DNA of 64,000 nucleotides from Echinicola shivajiensis (lineage in GTDB: Bacteria; Bacteroidota; Bacteroidia; Cytophagales; Cyclobacteriaceae), in contig NZ_JAHHZM010000003.1 in the NCBI RefSeq assembly GCF_018642165.1, positions 310,001 through 374,000 of the forward strand, given 5' to 3'. Position 1 is the stretch's first letter. Each line of letters begins with the position of its first letter. The notes below the pieces were generated by a model. The model was not told the origin of the DNA. It worked only from the letters and a program-made list of their open reading frames with translations, and did no database searches. The position numbers and the translations under genes are program-made. Positions 1 through 9,132 of this stretch are shown one piece after another.

Positions 1-1
1 G

Positions 2-679
2 GCTCCATTTACCCTTGCAGGTTATTTATGGTATCAAGGTGAGTCCAATCGTCAAAATGCAGATTATTATTATAAAACATTCCCCATGCTGATTGAGTCA
101 TGGAGAAGAGAATGGGGGAATCCTAACCTGCCGTTTTATTATGTGCAGATTGCTCCTTTTGATTATGAGAACAACGATAGCGAGGATATAGAGGCTGCCA
201 TAGTAAGGGATGCACAGCTGAAGACCATGGATGTACTTGATCATACTGGTATGGTAGTCACCAATGATATTGGTAACCTAAAAAATATCCATCCAGGAAA
301 CAAACAGGAAGTAGGCAGAAGGCTGGCCTTATGGGCCCTCGCCAAAACCTATGGGGTAAGTGATATAGATCCTTCGGGACCTACTTTCAAATCCATGGAA
401 ATTAGGAAAAACAAAGCCTTGGTTACTTTTGAGCATACTGGGGGTGAATTACAGGCTGATGGAAAGGAGCTCAAGGAATTCTATATTGCTGGTGAAGACC
501 GTCAATTTTATCCTGCAAAAGCCAAGATCAAAGGTGATATGGTGGAGCTTTCCTCAAAAGAAGTGAAAAAACCGGTAGCAGTGCGGTTTGCCTTCTCTGA
601 TATTGCCTTGCCTAATTTGTTTGGTAAAAATGGCTTGCCTGCTGCGGCATTTAGAACAGACGCATGGGAAGTTGAGTGA
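2..679 (+). CDS. Sialate O-acetylesterase family protein, 5' part outside window
   Basis: The reading frame is already open at base 2, so the N-terminus, with signal peptide and nucleophile serine, lies before the window. The visible 225 residues carry the SASA-type carbohydrate esterase signature GYLWYQGESN, then a WRREWG..LPFYYVQIAPF stretch. Near the end is the block DIGNLKNIHP followed by GRRLALWALAKTYG, whose Asp and His are expected to complete the catalytic triad. The family removes O-acetyl groups from sialic acids or from other acetylated glycans; in Bacteroidota polysaccharide loci it is usually a periplasmic de-acetylase of plant or algal glycans. The next two genes on the same strand are glycosidases, so a shared catabolic role is likely. 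Family assignment is firm; the true substrate is unknown. Confidence 0.9.
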   Translation, partial: APFTLAGYLWYQGESNRQNADYYYKTFPMLIESWRREWGNPNLPFYYVQIAPFDYENNDSEDIEAAIVRDAQLKTMDVLDHTGMVVTNDIGNLKNIHPGNKQEVGRRLALWALAKTYGVSDIDPSGPTFKSMEIRKNKALVTFEHTGGELQADGKELKEFYIAGEDRQFYPAKAKIKGDMVELSSKEVKKPVAVRFAFSDIALPNLFGKNGLPAAAFRTDAWEVE

Positions 680-741
680 TTTCTTATTAAACCAGGAATG
701 ATCTGAATCCCTTCATTTAACTTCTAGTAAATATTATTGAT

Positions 742-1809
742 TTGACACATTTTCAGAAAACCGCCCTGCTTATAGTTTTAATAGGCTTAATTGGGCTCCA
801 AAAGGGGGCTGCCCAAGATTCTAAAGAAAAACTACATATTCAGGATCACCTACAGGCAGTAAGCGAAGACAATATCTTTCTTACTGAAGATTATTTCAAT
901 TGGGGAGGTTCCATCCTAAAAGGTGAGGATGGCCTTTACCACCTATTTTACAGTAGATGGCCAAAGGCTACCAATTTCACAGGTTGGTTGTTGTATTCAG
1001 AAATTGCCCATGCTGTTTCGCCCAATCCAAGTGGCCCTTGGACCTATAAAGAGACTGTGCTGGAAGGAAGGGGAAAGGGGCATTGGGATGCCATCACTGC
1101 CCACAATCCAAAGATCAAGTATTTTGATGGTAAATATTACCTCTACTATATTTCTACCAATTTGGGAGAAAGACAGGACTATACAGAGGAGGAATTGATG
1201 GAAACCAGTCAAACGGGATATTCTCATCCTAACTGGAAACTTCTTCGACCAAACCAAAGGACTGGTGTAGCGGTAGCAGAATCGCTTAATGGAGAGTGGA
1301 AGCGCTTCGATAAGCCCTTGATAGAGCCTTCAGGGCCTATTAGTACATTGACTGTCAACCCCGCCATTGATAAGGGAAAGGATGGTAAATATTATTTGAT
1401 CATAAAAGGGGACAAGCCCAATGAAACCAGGTTTATCCGAAACCAGGCCATGGCCATTGGCGATAGCCCTATAGGGCCTTTTGAGATCCAATCTGAACCG
1501 GTTATAGATTATCTGGATACAGAGGATATGTCCCTTTGGTATGATAAGAAGCGGGACAAATACTTTGGAACCTTTCATGCCCACGGCTTTATAGGCTTGG
1601 TGAATTCATCAGATGGGATCCATTGGGAAAAAGCGGAAGAATTTGAGTTGATGCCAAAGGTGATCAAGATGAAGGATGGAAGTTTGATCAAACCAGATAG
1701 AATGGAAAGACCTTTTGTTTATACTCAAGATGATGATGTAGTGATGATAGGGGTGGCTTGTAAAAAGGGAAATGAATCATTTATCGTCACCATTCCAGTA
1801 AATCGATAG
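742..1809 (+). CDS. Secreted five-bladed beta-propeller glycoside hydrolase (GH43/GH117-like)
   Basis: This is a protein of about 355 residues with a hydrophobic N-terminal signal ending near GAAQ, so it is exported. No ATG fits the frame; the best start is a TTG directly before the signal peptide. Repeated blade-like strings (GLYHLFYSRW, DGKYYLYYISTNLG, DGKYYLIIKG, RDKYFGTFHAHG) and GPW/GPF turns are typical of the GH43/GH117/GH32-like five-bladed beta-propeller fold, which usually removes terminal sugars. It lies 62 bp after the acetylesterase and 20 bp before the fucosidase, suggesting one transcript. I recognise the fold class, not the exact family or sugar. Confidence 0.7.
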   Translation: MTHFQKTALLIVLIGLIGLQKGAAQDSKEKLHIQDHLQAVSEDNIFLTEDYFNWGGSILKGEDGLYHLFYSRWPKATNFTGWLLYSEIAHAVSPNPSGPWTYKETVLEGRGKGHWDAITAHNPKIKYFDGKYYLYYISTNLGERQDYTEEELMETSQTGYSHPNWKLLRPNQRTGVAVAESLNGEWKRFDKPLIEPSGPISTLTVNPAIDKGKDGKYYLIIKGDKPNETRFIRNQAMAIGDSPIGPFEIQSEPVIDYLDTEDMSLWYDKKRDKYFGTFHAHGFIGLVNSSDGIHWEKAEEFELMPKVIKMKDGSLIKPDRMERPFVYTQDDDVVMIGVACKKGNESFIVTIPVNR

Positions 1810-1829
1810 TCGAAGCTTGATTAAGAGAA

Positions 1830-2888
1830 ATGAAAATAATGCCTTATCGAATTTATTCAATCGTATTGCTGCTTCTACTGGCTGCTTGTTCTCCCTCCAA
1901 ACAGACGAAGGAAACTTTACCAAGCCCCTCAACTGAACCTAGCCCTGAACAGTTGGCACAGATCAATAGGAAATATGGAATGTTTATCCATTTTGGGATC
2001 AACACTTTCCATGATATGGAGTGGACAGATGGTTCCAAACCAGTTGCGTCCTATCAGCCTACTGCCATTGATGCAGAACAGTGGGTACGTACCGCCAAGG
2101 AGGCTGGAATGAAATATGTCATCCTCATTACCAAACACCATGACGGCTTTTGTCTTTGGGATAGCAAGTATACGGAATATGATGTGGCCGCTTCTCCCAA
2201 TACCACCGATGTGGTGGAGGCAGTGGCCAAAGCATGCAAGAAATATGATATTGGATTGGGCTTATACTATTCATTATGGGATAGAAATCTGAATGGGGAC
2301 GTGAAGGATGAAACTTTGGACAGTGCCTATAATCAGTATATGATTGCTCAGATGGATGAGCTGATAGACATTACCGAAAAACATACTGAGTTGGTAGAAT
2401 TCTGGTTTGATGGAGGTTGGTTAAAGGAAAATCACCGTTGGCCGATAAATGATTTGTACCAAACTATTAAGGCAAGGGAACCTAATTGCCAAGTAGGCGT
2501 GAACTGGTCTATAGGATTACCGGACAATCCAGACCATCATCCCGTAAAACCTGAGGAGCAGGAAAAGGGCTACCCTATAAGATACTTCCCAAGTGATTTT
2601 AGGCTAGGAGATCCATTTCTGCCTGCAGAAGATGATCCCAAGGTCTTCACCCATGAAGGAAAGGAATATTATATGCCTTGGGAATCTACGGTATGCATGA
2701 GCCAAAGGTGGTTTTATAATACCCAGGATACCGTATGGAAATCGGTTGACGATTTAGAGAAGCTTTACAATAGAGCTACAGCCAATGACAATATCCTTAT
2801 CCTCAACTGTCCACCAAACAGGGAGGGAGTAATCCGCGAGCAGGATGTTCAGGTTTTGACCGAACTCAAGGAAAGGTTGAAACTGTAA
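1830..2888 (+). CDS. Alpha-L-fucosidase, GH29, lipoprotein
   Basis: A 352-residue protein with a lipoprotein signal (LLLAAC, lipidated Cys20), so it is probably anchored in the outer membrane or periplasm. GH29 hallmarks are visible: RKYGMFIHFGINTF (48-60), KHHDGFCLW (102-110), GLGLYYSLWD (142-151) and EFWFDGGW (190-197). Asp194 of the last motif is the expected catalytic nucleophile. It releases terminal alpha-L-fucose from glycans with retention. The protein stops soon after the catalytic barrel, so the C-terminal beta-sandwich seen in many GH29 enzymes is absent or very short. It closes the + strand carbohydrate group and is followed by a strong bidirectional terminator. Confidence 0.9.
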   Translation: MKIMPYRIYSIVLLLLLAACSPSKQTKETLPSPSTEPSPEQLAQINRKYGMFIHFGINTFHDMEWTDGSKPVASYQPTAIDAEQWVRTAKEAGMKYVILITKHHDGFCLWDSKYTEYDVAASPNTTDVVEAVAKACKKYDIGLGLYYSLWDRNLNGDVKDETLDSAYNQYMIAQMDELIDITEKHTELVEFWFDGGWLKENHRWPINDLYQTIKAREPNCQVGVNWSIGLPDNPDHHPVKPEEQEKGYPIRYFPSDFRLGDPFLPAEDDPKVFTHEGKEYYMPWESTVCMSQRWFYNTQDTVWKSVDDLEKLYNRATANDNILILNCPPNREGVIREQDVQVLTELKERLKL

Positions 2889-2976
2889 ATTAGTTTTATT
2901 CAAGGATGGAACTGCTTAAATAGAATTCATAAATGCCAAGCATTTCTGTTTTGGATAAGAACAGTTGATACAAAAC

Positions 2977-3017
2977 AAAAAGAGCCAAAGTGGATAATTT
3001 CCGCTTTGGCTCTTTTT
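2977..3017. terminator. Bidirectional rho-independent terminator
   Basis: A perfect 14-bp inverted repeat (AAAAAGAGCCAAAG at 2977-2990 and its complement at 3004-3017) with a 13-nt loop gives a hairpin ending in a T-run on either strand. It sits between the convergent fucosidase and HAD hydrolase genes and can terminate both. Confidence 0.85.
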
Positions 3018-3038
3018 GCTTGGCTCAATGATGACCAA

Positions 3039-3725
3039 TTAAGCAGGCAATAACACTCCTTTGAGTTCAGCCAGGCTATTCAGTATATAATCAGGTTGGG
3101 CGACCTTCAATTGTGCTTCTGTCTGTGCTCCACTCAATACACCAATGGTTAGCCCACAGTTAGCATTTTTTCCTTCTTCAATATCAATGGTAGAATCGCC
3201 CGCTTTCAATACTTTTGAGCTGTCTTTAATCCCACAGATATCCATGGCTTTTTGGATCATGTCTGGATGAGGTCTGCCGTTGATTACATCATCCGCAGTA
3301 ACCAACCCGTCCATGTCTTCACCAACTTTCCAGTCCAATTTCGCTAATAGGGAAGTGGCGGTTTTTTTGTCATAACCCGTGTTGAGCACCACAAAGATTT
3401 TCTCAGCTCTTAGGCTTTCCATTAATTCCTTCACTCCGGCAAAGGTTTTGACATCCAATTCTTCGTAGGCTTGCTTAAGTGCTGTTTTGAAATTGGCAAA
3501 AGCGCTTTCTGCGATCTCAGTAATGTTTTTGGCTTCAGTGCAAGCGGTCAAGACATCCTTAATGGCCTGCAGCTTTTCTTTACCAGCCCCATACTCCAAT
3601 ACCTGTTCCAAGGAAACATCAAAGCCCTTATCATTGATGACCTTTTGGACGGTTTTGTAAACTACATTATCCTCATCTATGGTGGTTCCTGCCATATCAA
3701 ATACGGCCAATTCAATTTTGCTCAT
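3039..3725 (-). CDS. Phosphonatase-like HAD hydrolase
   Basis: A 228-residue cytoplasmic HAD-superfamily enzyme. Motif I is FDMAGTTID with nucleophile Asp10, the form seen in phosphonoacetaldehyde hydrolase (PhnX) and its relatives. Motif II is LNTGYD, and the motif IV region reads KAGDSTID. In the cap domain GAGKEKLQAI lines up with the PhnX segment that bears the Schiff-base lysine (Lys51 here), while the neighbouring conserved His of PhnX is replaced by Ala54. It starts 2 bp after the stop of the FAD oxidoreductase gene, so the two are co-transcribed. This matches the PhnX-like subfamily found beside aminophosphonate oxidases. A C-P bond cleaving role is likely but not proved; a general phosphatase is the alternative. 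Confidence 0.8.
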   Translation of the reverse strand: MSKIELAVFDMAGTTIDEDNVVYKTVQKVINDKGFDVSLEQVLEYGAGKEKLQAIKDVLTACTEAKNITEIAESAFANFKTALKQAYEELDVKTFAGVKELMESLRAEKIFVVLNTGYDKKTATSLLAKLDWKVGEDMDGLVTADDVINGRPHPDMIQKAMDICGIKDSSKVLKAGDSTIDIEEGKNANCGLTIGVLSGAQTEAQLKVAQPDYILNSLAELKGVLLPA

Positions 3726-3727
3726 TT

Positions 3728-4894
3728 TTAAAGATTTAGAATTTTCGAAATATTTTCTTTGGAGAAGCCTGCGCTTCCTGTCATTCCCTTGCCGCCGATT
3801 CCTGTAATGATATGGATATGGTCATCTATGGTCTCTTGGAATAGGTCTTTGGTCTTACATTGGGAATACATGCCGTACCAGCGCTGTGCAATATCATAAT
3901 TAGGTAAATCAATGATTTTCTTGGCCTCTTGGATCATAAAATCATCAATTTCCATGTCCAAGTCATATCCAAGGTCATCAATGTCCCTAGCGTCTGCATA
4001 TTGATGGGAGTCTCCCAAAATAACAGATCCATCCGTTGCCTGTTTGAAGAGGATATGCACGCCCCATTTCTTCTCCAGAGAATCGCTGGATTCCTTGGCC
4101 TTGATCGCAGCAAATGAAGGACATTCATAGAATGCTTCATAGCGACGGATAGAAAGGCCTGTTAAAATCGAACCCGGCAAAATATATCCTTTTTCTTGTG
4201 GCTTGGTGCGCATCATCTGAAGTTTTGAAACTTCCAGGTCACTATTGGCAAATAAAGAAGGGTAAAGAGCCTTGAAGTCCTTGCCATTACAGATTATCAC
4301 TTTGCTTGCCTCAAAGGAAATTCCTTTTGCTGTTTCCACCTTGACCTTATCGCCCGTATTTTCACAGGCCATGACTGTTTCATTGGTAAAGACCTGAAGT
4401 CCTTTTTCCTGAATAAGGTACTCCAATAATTGGTGGATCATCTGTGTAGGTTCCACTGTCACTTCTTGCGGGAAAAACAAGCCGGATTTTACATAGTCAC
4501 TTCTCAATCCAGGATATTTTTGTAGACATGCTTCTTTGGTCAGGAGGGAAGATGAATAGTCATTGCTTTGGTTGATGCTGTGCAGCTCTTCGATTAGCTG
4601 GGTCTCTTCGTCATTTGAAGCAAGGTAGACTGTGCCGTTATTTCTTACGGAAATGTCGAATTTGGCTTGGATATCTTTGTAGATCGCCAAACTTTCCCGC
4701 CCATATTGTTGCCATTTGGTGTTCATTCCAGATGGTACCACCTGTCCAAAGTTTTGAGTAGTGGCACTTTGAGGGGCCTTGTCCTTTTCTAAAAGTGCTA
4801 CCTTATATCCCTTTTCAATGGCATGGTAGGCGTGAAAAGCTCCCAGTACGCCTCCTCCAATAATAATGATGTCAAAAATTGGGCTTTTGTTCAT
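3728..4894 (-). CDS. FAD-dependent oxidoreductase, putative aminophosphonate oxidase (TIGR03364-like)
   Basis: A 388-residue DAO-type flavoprotein without a signal peptide. The N-terminal Rossmann motif IIIIGGGVLGAF (9-20) binds the ADP part of FAD, followed by an acidic strand end (ALLEKDKAP). TTQNFGQV follows, and the C-terminus carries a GIGGKGMTGSAGF flavin-contact loop. The whole pattern resembles the TIGR03364 family, whose members sit next to phosphonate genes and oxidise 2-aminoethylphosphonate or its N-methyl form to phosphonoacetaldehyde. The PhnX-like hydrolase directly downstream would consume that product. Upstream is a long AT-rich gap that must hold its promoter. The family call is good; the substrate is inferred from the gene pair. 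Confidence 0.8.
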   Translation of the reverse strand: MNKSPIFDIIIIGGGVLGAFHAYHAIEKGYKVALLEKDKAPQSATTQNFGQVVPSGMNTKWQQYGRESLAIYKDIQAKFDISVRNNGTVYLASNDEETQLIEELHSINQSNDYSSSLLTKEACLQKYPGLRSDYVKSGLFFPQEVTVEPTQMIHQLLEYLIQEKGLQVFTNETVMACENTGDKVKVETAKGISFEASKVIICNGKDFKALYPSLFANSDLEVSKLQMMRTKPQEKGYILPGSILTGLSIRRYEAFYECPSFAAIKAKESSDSLEKKWGVHILFKQATDGSVILGDSHQYADARDIDDLGYDLDMEIDDFMIQEAKKIIDLPNYDIAQRWYGMYSQCKTKDLFQETIDDHIHIITGIGGKGMTGSAGFSKENISKILNL

Positions 4895-5334
4895 GGCTAA
4901 TGTTGTAATTCTGGATTGGAAATTTTTAAAGCTTGCTTATTTGTTTAAGTATGTTTTTTCTTGATAGGAAATTTTAAATACAAATATGGCGATAATATTA
5001 TCAAAAAGTTTACTCAAAGGAAAAGTTTTGGTCAATATTAATGAAAATTAATATAGCTGAAACATTGAATTAATGAATTGATTATTGGGTGTATCCCTAA
5101 ATTTTCCTTATTTGAATCCTGTCAAAAATATTTTCCTAGGATGAAGTCCGTATTTTCTTTATATGAAAAATTAGTCAAAGACTGGATACTAAGGTTATTA
5201 GAAGGATGAAACCTTTTTTGGAACTTTTATTAATTAATTGGAAATAGCTGACTGTATTTTGAACGCATTTGATATCTTCAATGCTTAAATGATTGATTAA
5301 CTAGTTTTTATCTCCGATTAATTAATGATAACCC
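4895..5334. other. AT-rich divergent intergenic region
   Basis: 440 bp separate the divergent FAD aminophosphonate oxidase and secreted FAD protein genes. The stretch is very AT-rich with no convincing reading frame, hairpin or repeat. It must contain two promoters, but I found no clear Bacteroidota -33/-7 pair (TTTG and TAnnTTTG). Confidence 0.5.
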
Positions 5335-6981
5335 ATGAAAACCTCCCTACTTTTATTATTTGCTTTTTTTATAAGTTTCTCAGGATATCCCTTTATACAA
5401 AAGGAAGTATATAAGACAGATGTGGTCATTTACGGGGGGACTTCTTCTGCAGTGATAGCTGCTGTGGAAGTAGCCAAATCGGGCAAATCTGTATTATTGG
5501 TCTCTCCGGACAAGCACCTGGGAGGTCTTTCTTCTGGTGGGCTGGGCTTTACGGATACTGGCAAAAAGGAAACCATTGGTGGCTTGGCCAGGGGATTTTA
5601 TCATAGGGTTTATCTACACTATCAAGAAGATAACGCTTGGAGGTGGCAAAAATCTGAAGAATACGGAAATAAGGGGCAGGGCACCCCTGCTATTGACGGG
5701 GAAGACCGGACCATGTGGATTTTTGAACCTCATGTGGCTGAGCAGATTTTTGAGGATTTCATTGCTGAAAATGATATTCAGGTATTTCGGGATGAATGGT
5801 TGGACAGGGAAAATGGGGTGCAAATGGAAGGAGGGGAAATCCAAAAAATCAGCATGCTCTCTGGAAAGAGCTTTGAAGCAGAAGTATTTATTGATGCCAC
5901 TTATGAGGGTGATTTGATGGCAGCATCAAAAGTCTCCTATCATATTGGCCGGGAATCCAATGAGCAGTATGGGGAAAGTTGGAATGGAATCCAAAAAGGA
6001 GTATTTCACCATGGTCACCATTTCAAAAGTCCTGTAGATCCCTATTTGGTAAAGGGAGATCCCAGTTCTGGCCTTTTGCCATATATTCAAGCCACTGAAA
6101 ACGGTGAAAATGGTCAGGGCGATAAAAAGATTCAGGCCTATTGTTTTCGACTTTGCATGAGCAACCATCCTGATAACCGTGTCCCTTTTCCAAAGCCGGA
6201 AGATTATGATCAGGCCAATTACGAGCTTTTGGCCAGGGTCTTTGAAACAGGTTGGGATGAATGGTTCAATAAGTTTGATGCTATTCCCAACAGGAAAACC
6301 GATACCAATAACCATGGTCCTTTCAGCTCCGATTTTATTGGGCAAAACTATGCCTATCCTGAGGCTTCCTATAAAGAGCGCAGGGAAATTATAGCTGCCC
6401 ATGAACGCTACCAAAAGGGGCTGCTTTATTTTGTTTCCAATGATCCAAGAGTTCCTGAGAAGGTAAGGGAAAACATGCAGCACTGGGGACTGGCCAAGGA
6501 TGAATTTAGGGATAATGGGAATTGGCCACATCAGCTTTATATCAGGGAGGCCAGAAGGATGCTGGGGCAGGAAGTGATGACAGAATTAGAGGTGATGGGT
6601 AAAAAGGAAGTCAAGGAATCCATAGGCATGGGCTCTTATAGCATTGATTCCCATAATGTACAACGATACCTTACCAAGGAGGGATATGTGCAAAATGAGG
6701 GCGATATCGGCGTGCATCCCAAGCAACCTTATTCCATATCATTTGGGTCTATTTTGCCCAAGGAGGAAGAATGTAAAAACCTTTTGGTTCCGGTTTGTAT
6801 TTCTTCCACTCATTCGGCTTTTGGATCGGTAAGGATGGAGCCTGTTTTTATGATCTTGGGCCAGTCTGCTGCTGCTACTGCTGTTTTGGCCATCGAGGCT
6901 GAGTCTTCCGTTCAATCAGTGGATTATAAGGAGTTGGAGGAAAAGCTTTTGAAAGAGGGAATGGTGCTGAATTTGGATTAA
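5335..6981 (+). CDS. Secreted FAD-dependent oxidoreductase (PF12831 type)
   Basis: A 548-residue protein with a clear signal peptide (about residues 1-22) and a modified dinucleotide-binding motif TDVVIYGGTSSAVIAA (28-43), followed by GGLSSGGLGFTDTG. This is the FAD_oxidored/PF12831 pattern. Conserved later blocks are the central IDATYEGDLMA and a C-terminal SSTHSAFGSVRMEPVFMILGQSAA segment that closes the flavin site. Such exported flavoproteins are common in glycan-degradation loci of Bacteroidota and Planctomycetota; their substrate, probably a sugar or sugar acid, is generally unknown. It starts a + strand run with an amidohydrolase and a symporter, 183 bp or more apart, so co-transcription is not certain. 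Confidence 0.85.
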   Translation: MKTSLLLLFAFFISFSGYPFIQKEVYKTDVVIYGGTSSAVIAAVEVAKSGKSVLLVSPDKHLGGLSSGGLGFTDTGKKETIGGLARGFYHRVYLHYQEDNAWRWQKSEEYGNKGQGTPAIDGEDRTMWIFEPHVAEQIFEDFIAENDIQVFRDEWLDRENGVQMEGGEIQKISMLSGKSFEAEVFIDATYEGDLMAASKVSYHIGRESNEQYGESWNGIQKGVFHHGHHFKSPVDPYLVKGDPSSGLLPYIQATENGENGQGDKKIQAYCFRLCMSNHPDNRVPFPKPEDYDQANYELLARVFETGWDEWFNKFDAIPNRKTDTNNHGPFSSDFIGQNYAYPEASYKERREIIAAHERYQKGLLYFVSNDPRVPEKVRENMQHWGLAKDEFRDNGNWPHQLYIREARRMLGQEVMTELEVMGKKEVKESIGMGSYSIDSHNVQRYLTKEGYVQNEGDIGVHPKQPYSISFGSILPKEEECKNLLVPVCISSTHSAFGSVRMEPVFMILGQSAAATAVLAIEAESSVQSVDYKELEEKLLKEGMVLNLD

Positions 6982-7164
6982 CAATTCATGGATTGTTTCC
7001 TTTTTCCAAATTAAAGTAGATCAGAAAAAGCCAGTTTTATTTGAATACTGTAATTGTCCTAATGTTTTGTTTGCCCAATTATATAATTTTAAGCAAAGGC
7101 TAAAGGTTTCATTTTGAGATTGGAATTCGATCGAAGTAATTTTAATTGAACCAAATTCCAAGTT

Positions 7165-8895
7165 ATGATAAAGCCCAATTTGTTATTGTTCATATTGTCA
7201 GCTGCCTTTCTTTTCAGTTGCAACAGTAAGCAATCCCAAGAGGAATCAACAGACCAAAGCAATGAAACCATTTATCATGGTGGGGACATCATCACCATGG
7301 CTGGCGAGGCACCTAATTATGTGGAGGCGCTTGTGGAAAAGGATGGGAAAATTGTCTTTACAGGACCAATGTCCGAGGCTATAAATGACTATCCTAATAG
7401 CGCTGAAATCAACTTGGAGGGTAAAACCTTGGTGCCGGGATTTATAGACGGCCATGGACATGTCTGGAATGCCGGATTTCAAGCAGTTTCTGCCAATTTA
7501 CTTCCTGCTCCTGATGGCACTGGTAATAGTATTGATGAATTAATTGCCTTATTGAAGGACTGGGAAGCGGAGAATCAAGAAACAGTTGCTAAATATCATG
7601 CCATTATAGGTTTTGGTTATGATGATTCCCAACTGAAAGAAAGAAGACATCCCACAGCGGATGACCTTGACAAGGTGTCCGAAGAGTTTCCAGTATTGAT
7701 TATTCATCAATCTGGACATTTGGCTTCTATGAACCACAAAGCTTTGGAAGTGATAAATTATTCCCAAGGGGTAAAGGATCCTCCAGGGGGACATATAAGA
7801 AGGGAAGAGGGAACGGATATCCCTAATGGGGTATTGGAGGAAATGGCATTTTTTATTCCCCTTTTTAAATTTATGGGGACCTTGGACCCCAAGGCAAATG
7901 AAAGCATAGCCCTGGCCGGATTGGAAGCCTATACCAAATTTGGTTATACCACGGCCCAAGAAGGAAGGGCAACCAGTGATAACTGCGAAACTTGGAAACA
8001 ATTGGCTGAGCGGAATGAATTGCCTATAGATGTGGCCGCTTACCCAGATATTCAATCCCAAATGGATTATATGAGAGCTAATGGTGACAGCCCTGAATAC
8101 AAAAACCATTTCAGGATTGCTGGAGTCAAATTATCTTTGGATGGATCACCCCAGGGTAAAACAGCCTGGCTTACCAAACCCTATATTGTTCCACCTCCGG
8201 GACAGTCAAAAGACTATAGAGGATATCCAGCCATTAGAGACGACAAAGATGTGATGGCCCTTATAGATTCAGCCTTTTCAAACAACTGGCAAATACTAGC
8301 TCACTGCAATGGAGATGCGGCGGGAGATCAATATATCCGTACCGTAAGAAAGGCAGCTGATAAATATGGTAATGATGACAGAAGAACCATAATGATTCAT
8401 GCCCAGACGGTAAGGGAAGATCAATTAGATTCCATGAAAGTATTGGGGATTTTCCCTTCCTTTTTTGGGATGCATACTTTTTATTGGGGGGACTGGCATA
8501 GGGATGAAACCCTTGGTAAGGAAAGAGCATATCGTATTTCCCCCGCACAATCGGCCTTGGAAAGGGGCATGCGCTTTACTGAACATCACGATGCCCCAGT
8601 AGCATTGCCCAGCTCCATAATGATCTTACATACTGCTGTCAACAGGACCAGTAGGTCAGGTGAAGTGATGGGAGCGGACCAGAGAATAAGTCCCTATTTA
8701 GCCTTAAAATCAATTACTGAATGGGCAGCCTATCAATATTTTGAGGAAGACAGTAAGGGCACCTTGGAGCCTGGTAAATTGGCTGACCTGGTAATACTCG
8801 ACAAAAACCCTTTAAAGGTCAATCCTGAAGAAATTATGAATATCCAGGTTTTGGAAACCATAAAGGAAGGGAATTCAGTTTACAAAATGCAATAG
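7165..8895 (+). CDS. YtcJ-like amidohydrolase (Amidohydro_3), lipoprotein
   Basis: A 576-residue protein with a lipoprotein signal (FLFSC, Cys19), hence exported. The metal-dependent hydrolase fold is shown by PGFIDGHGHVW (91-101, first metal-binding HxH), by MIHAQTV and TEHHDAP in the barrel, and by the C-terminal signature LEPGKLADLVILDKNPL. YtcJ-like members cleave amide bonds, but their natural substrates are poorly known. It lies between a secreted FAD protein and a sodium symporter, which would fit extracytoplasmic breakdown followed by uptake; this is inference only. There is no terminator-like hairpin directly downstream. Confidence 0.85.
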   Translation: MIKPNLLLFILSAAFLFSCNSKQSQEESTDQSNETIYHGGDIITMAGEAPNYVEALVEKDGKIVFTGPMSEAINDYPNSAEINLEGKTLVPGFIDGHGHVWNAGFQAVSANLLPAPDGTGNSIDELIALLKDWEAENQETVAKYHAIIGFGYDDSQLKERRHPTADDLDKVSEEFPVLIIHQSGHLASMNHKALEVINYSQGVKDPPGGHIRREEGTDIPNGVLEEMAFFIPLFKFMGTLDPKANESIALAGLEAYTKFGYTTAQEGRATSDNCETWKQLAERNELPIDVAAYPDIQSQMDYMRANGDSPEYKNHFRIAGVKLSLDGSPQGKTAWLTKPYIVPPPGQSKDYRGYPAIRDDKDVMALIDSAFSNNWQILAHCNGDAAGDQYIRTVRKAADKYGNDDRRTIMIHAQTVREDQLDSMKVLGIFPSFFGMHTFYWGDWHRDETLGKERAYRISPAQSALERGMRFTEHHDAPVALPSSIMILHTAVNRTSRSGEVMGADQRISPYLALKSITEWAAYQYFEEDSKGTLEPGKLADLVILDKNPLKVNPEEIMNIQVLETIKEGNSVYKMQ

Positions 8896-9132
8896 GGCTT
8901 TTAAAAGGTTTAAATTGGTAAAAAGTTGGTGCAGACTTTGAAGCCCAGAAAGAATGATTTCATGTCCTTAAAATAATATAGACCTTTGGTCATAGCTGTG
9001 TTTAAAGCCTGATTTGGATGACTTTTGAATGAATTGTGACATTTTAAAACCGATTTTTAATATTAAAATCAAATTTTAATACCCTTCTTTGTAGTCGATT
9101 TTAACTAACATCAATTCAACAATAACTATTTT

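Noticed and set aside
5926-6531. A 201-codon frame antisense to the secreted FAD protein
   Set aside because: The sense strand encodes a full flavoprotein with signal peptide; the antisense product has no recognisable motif.
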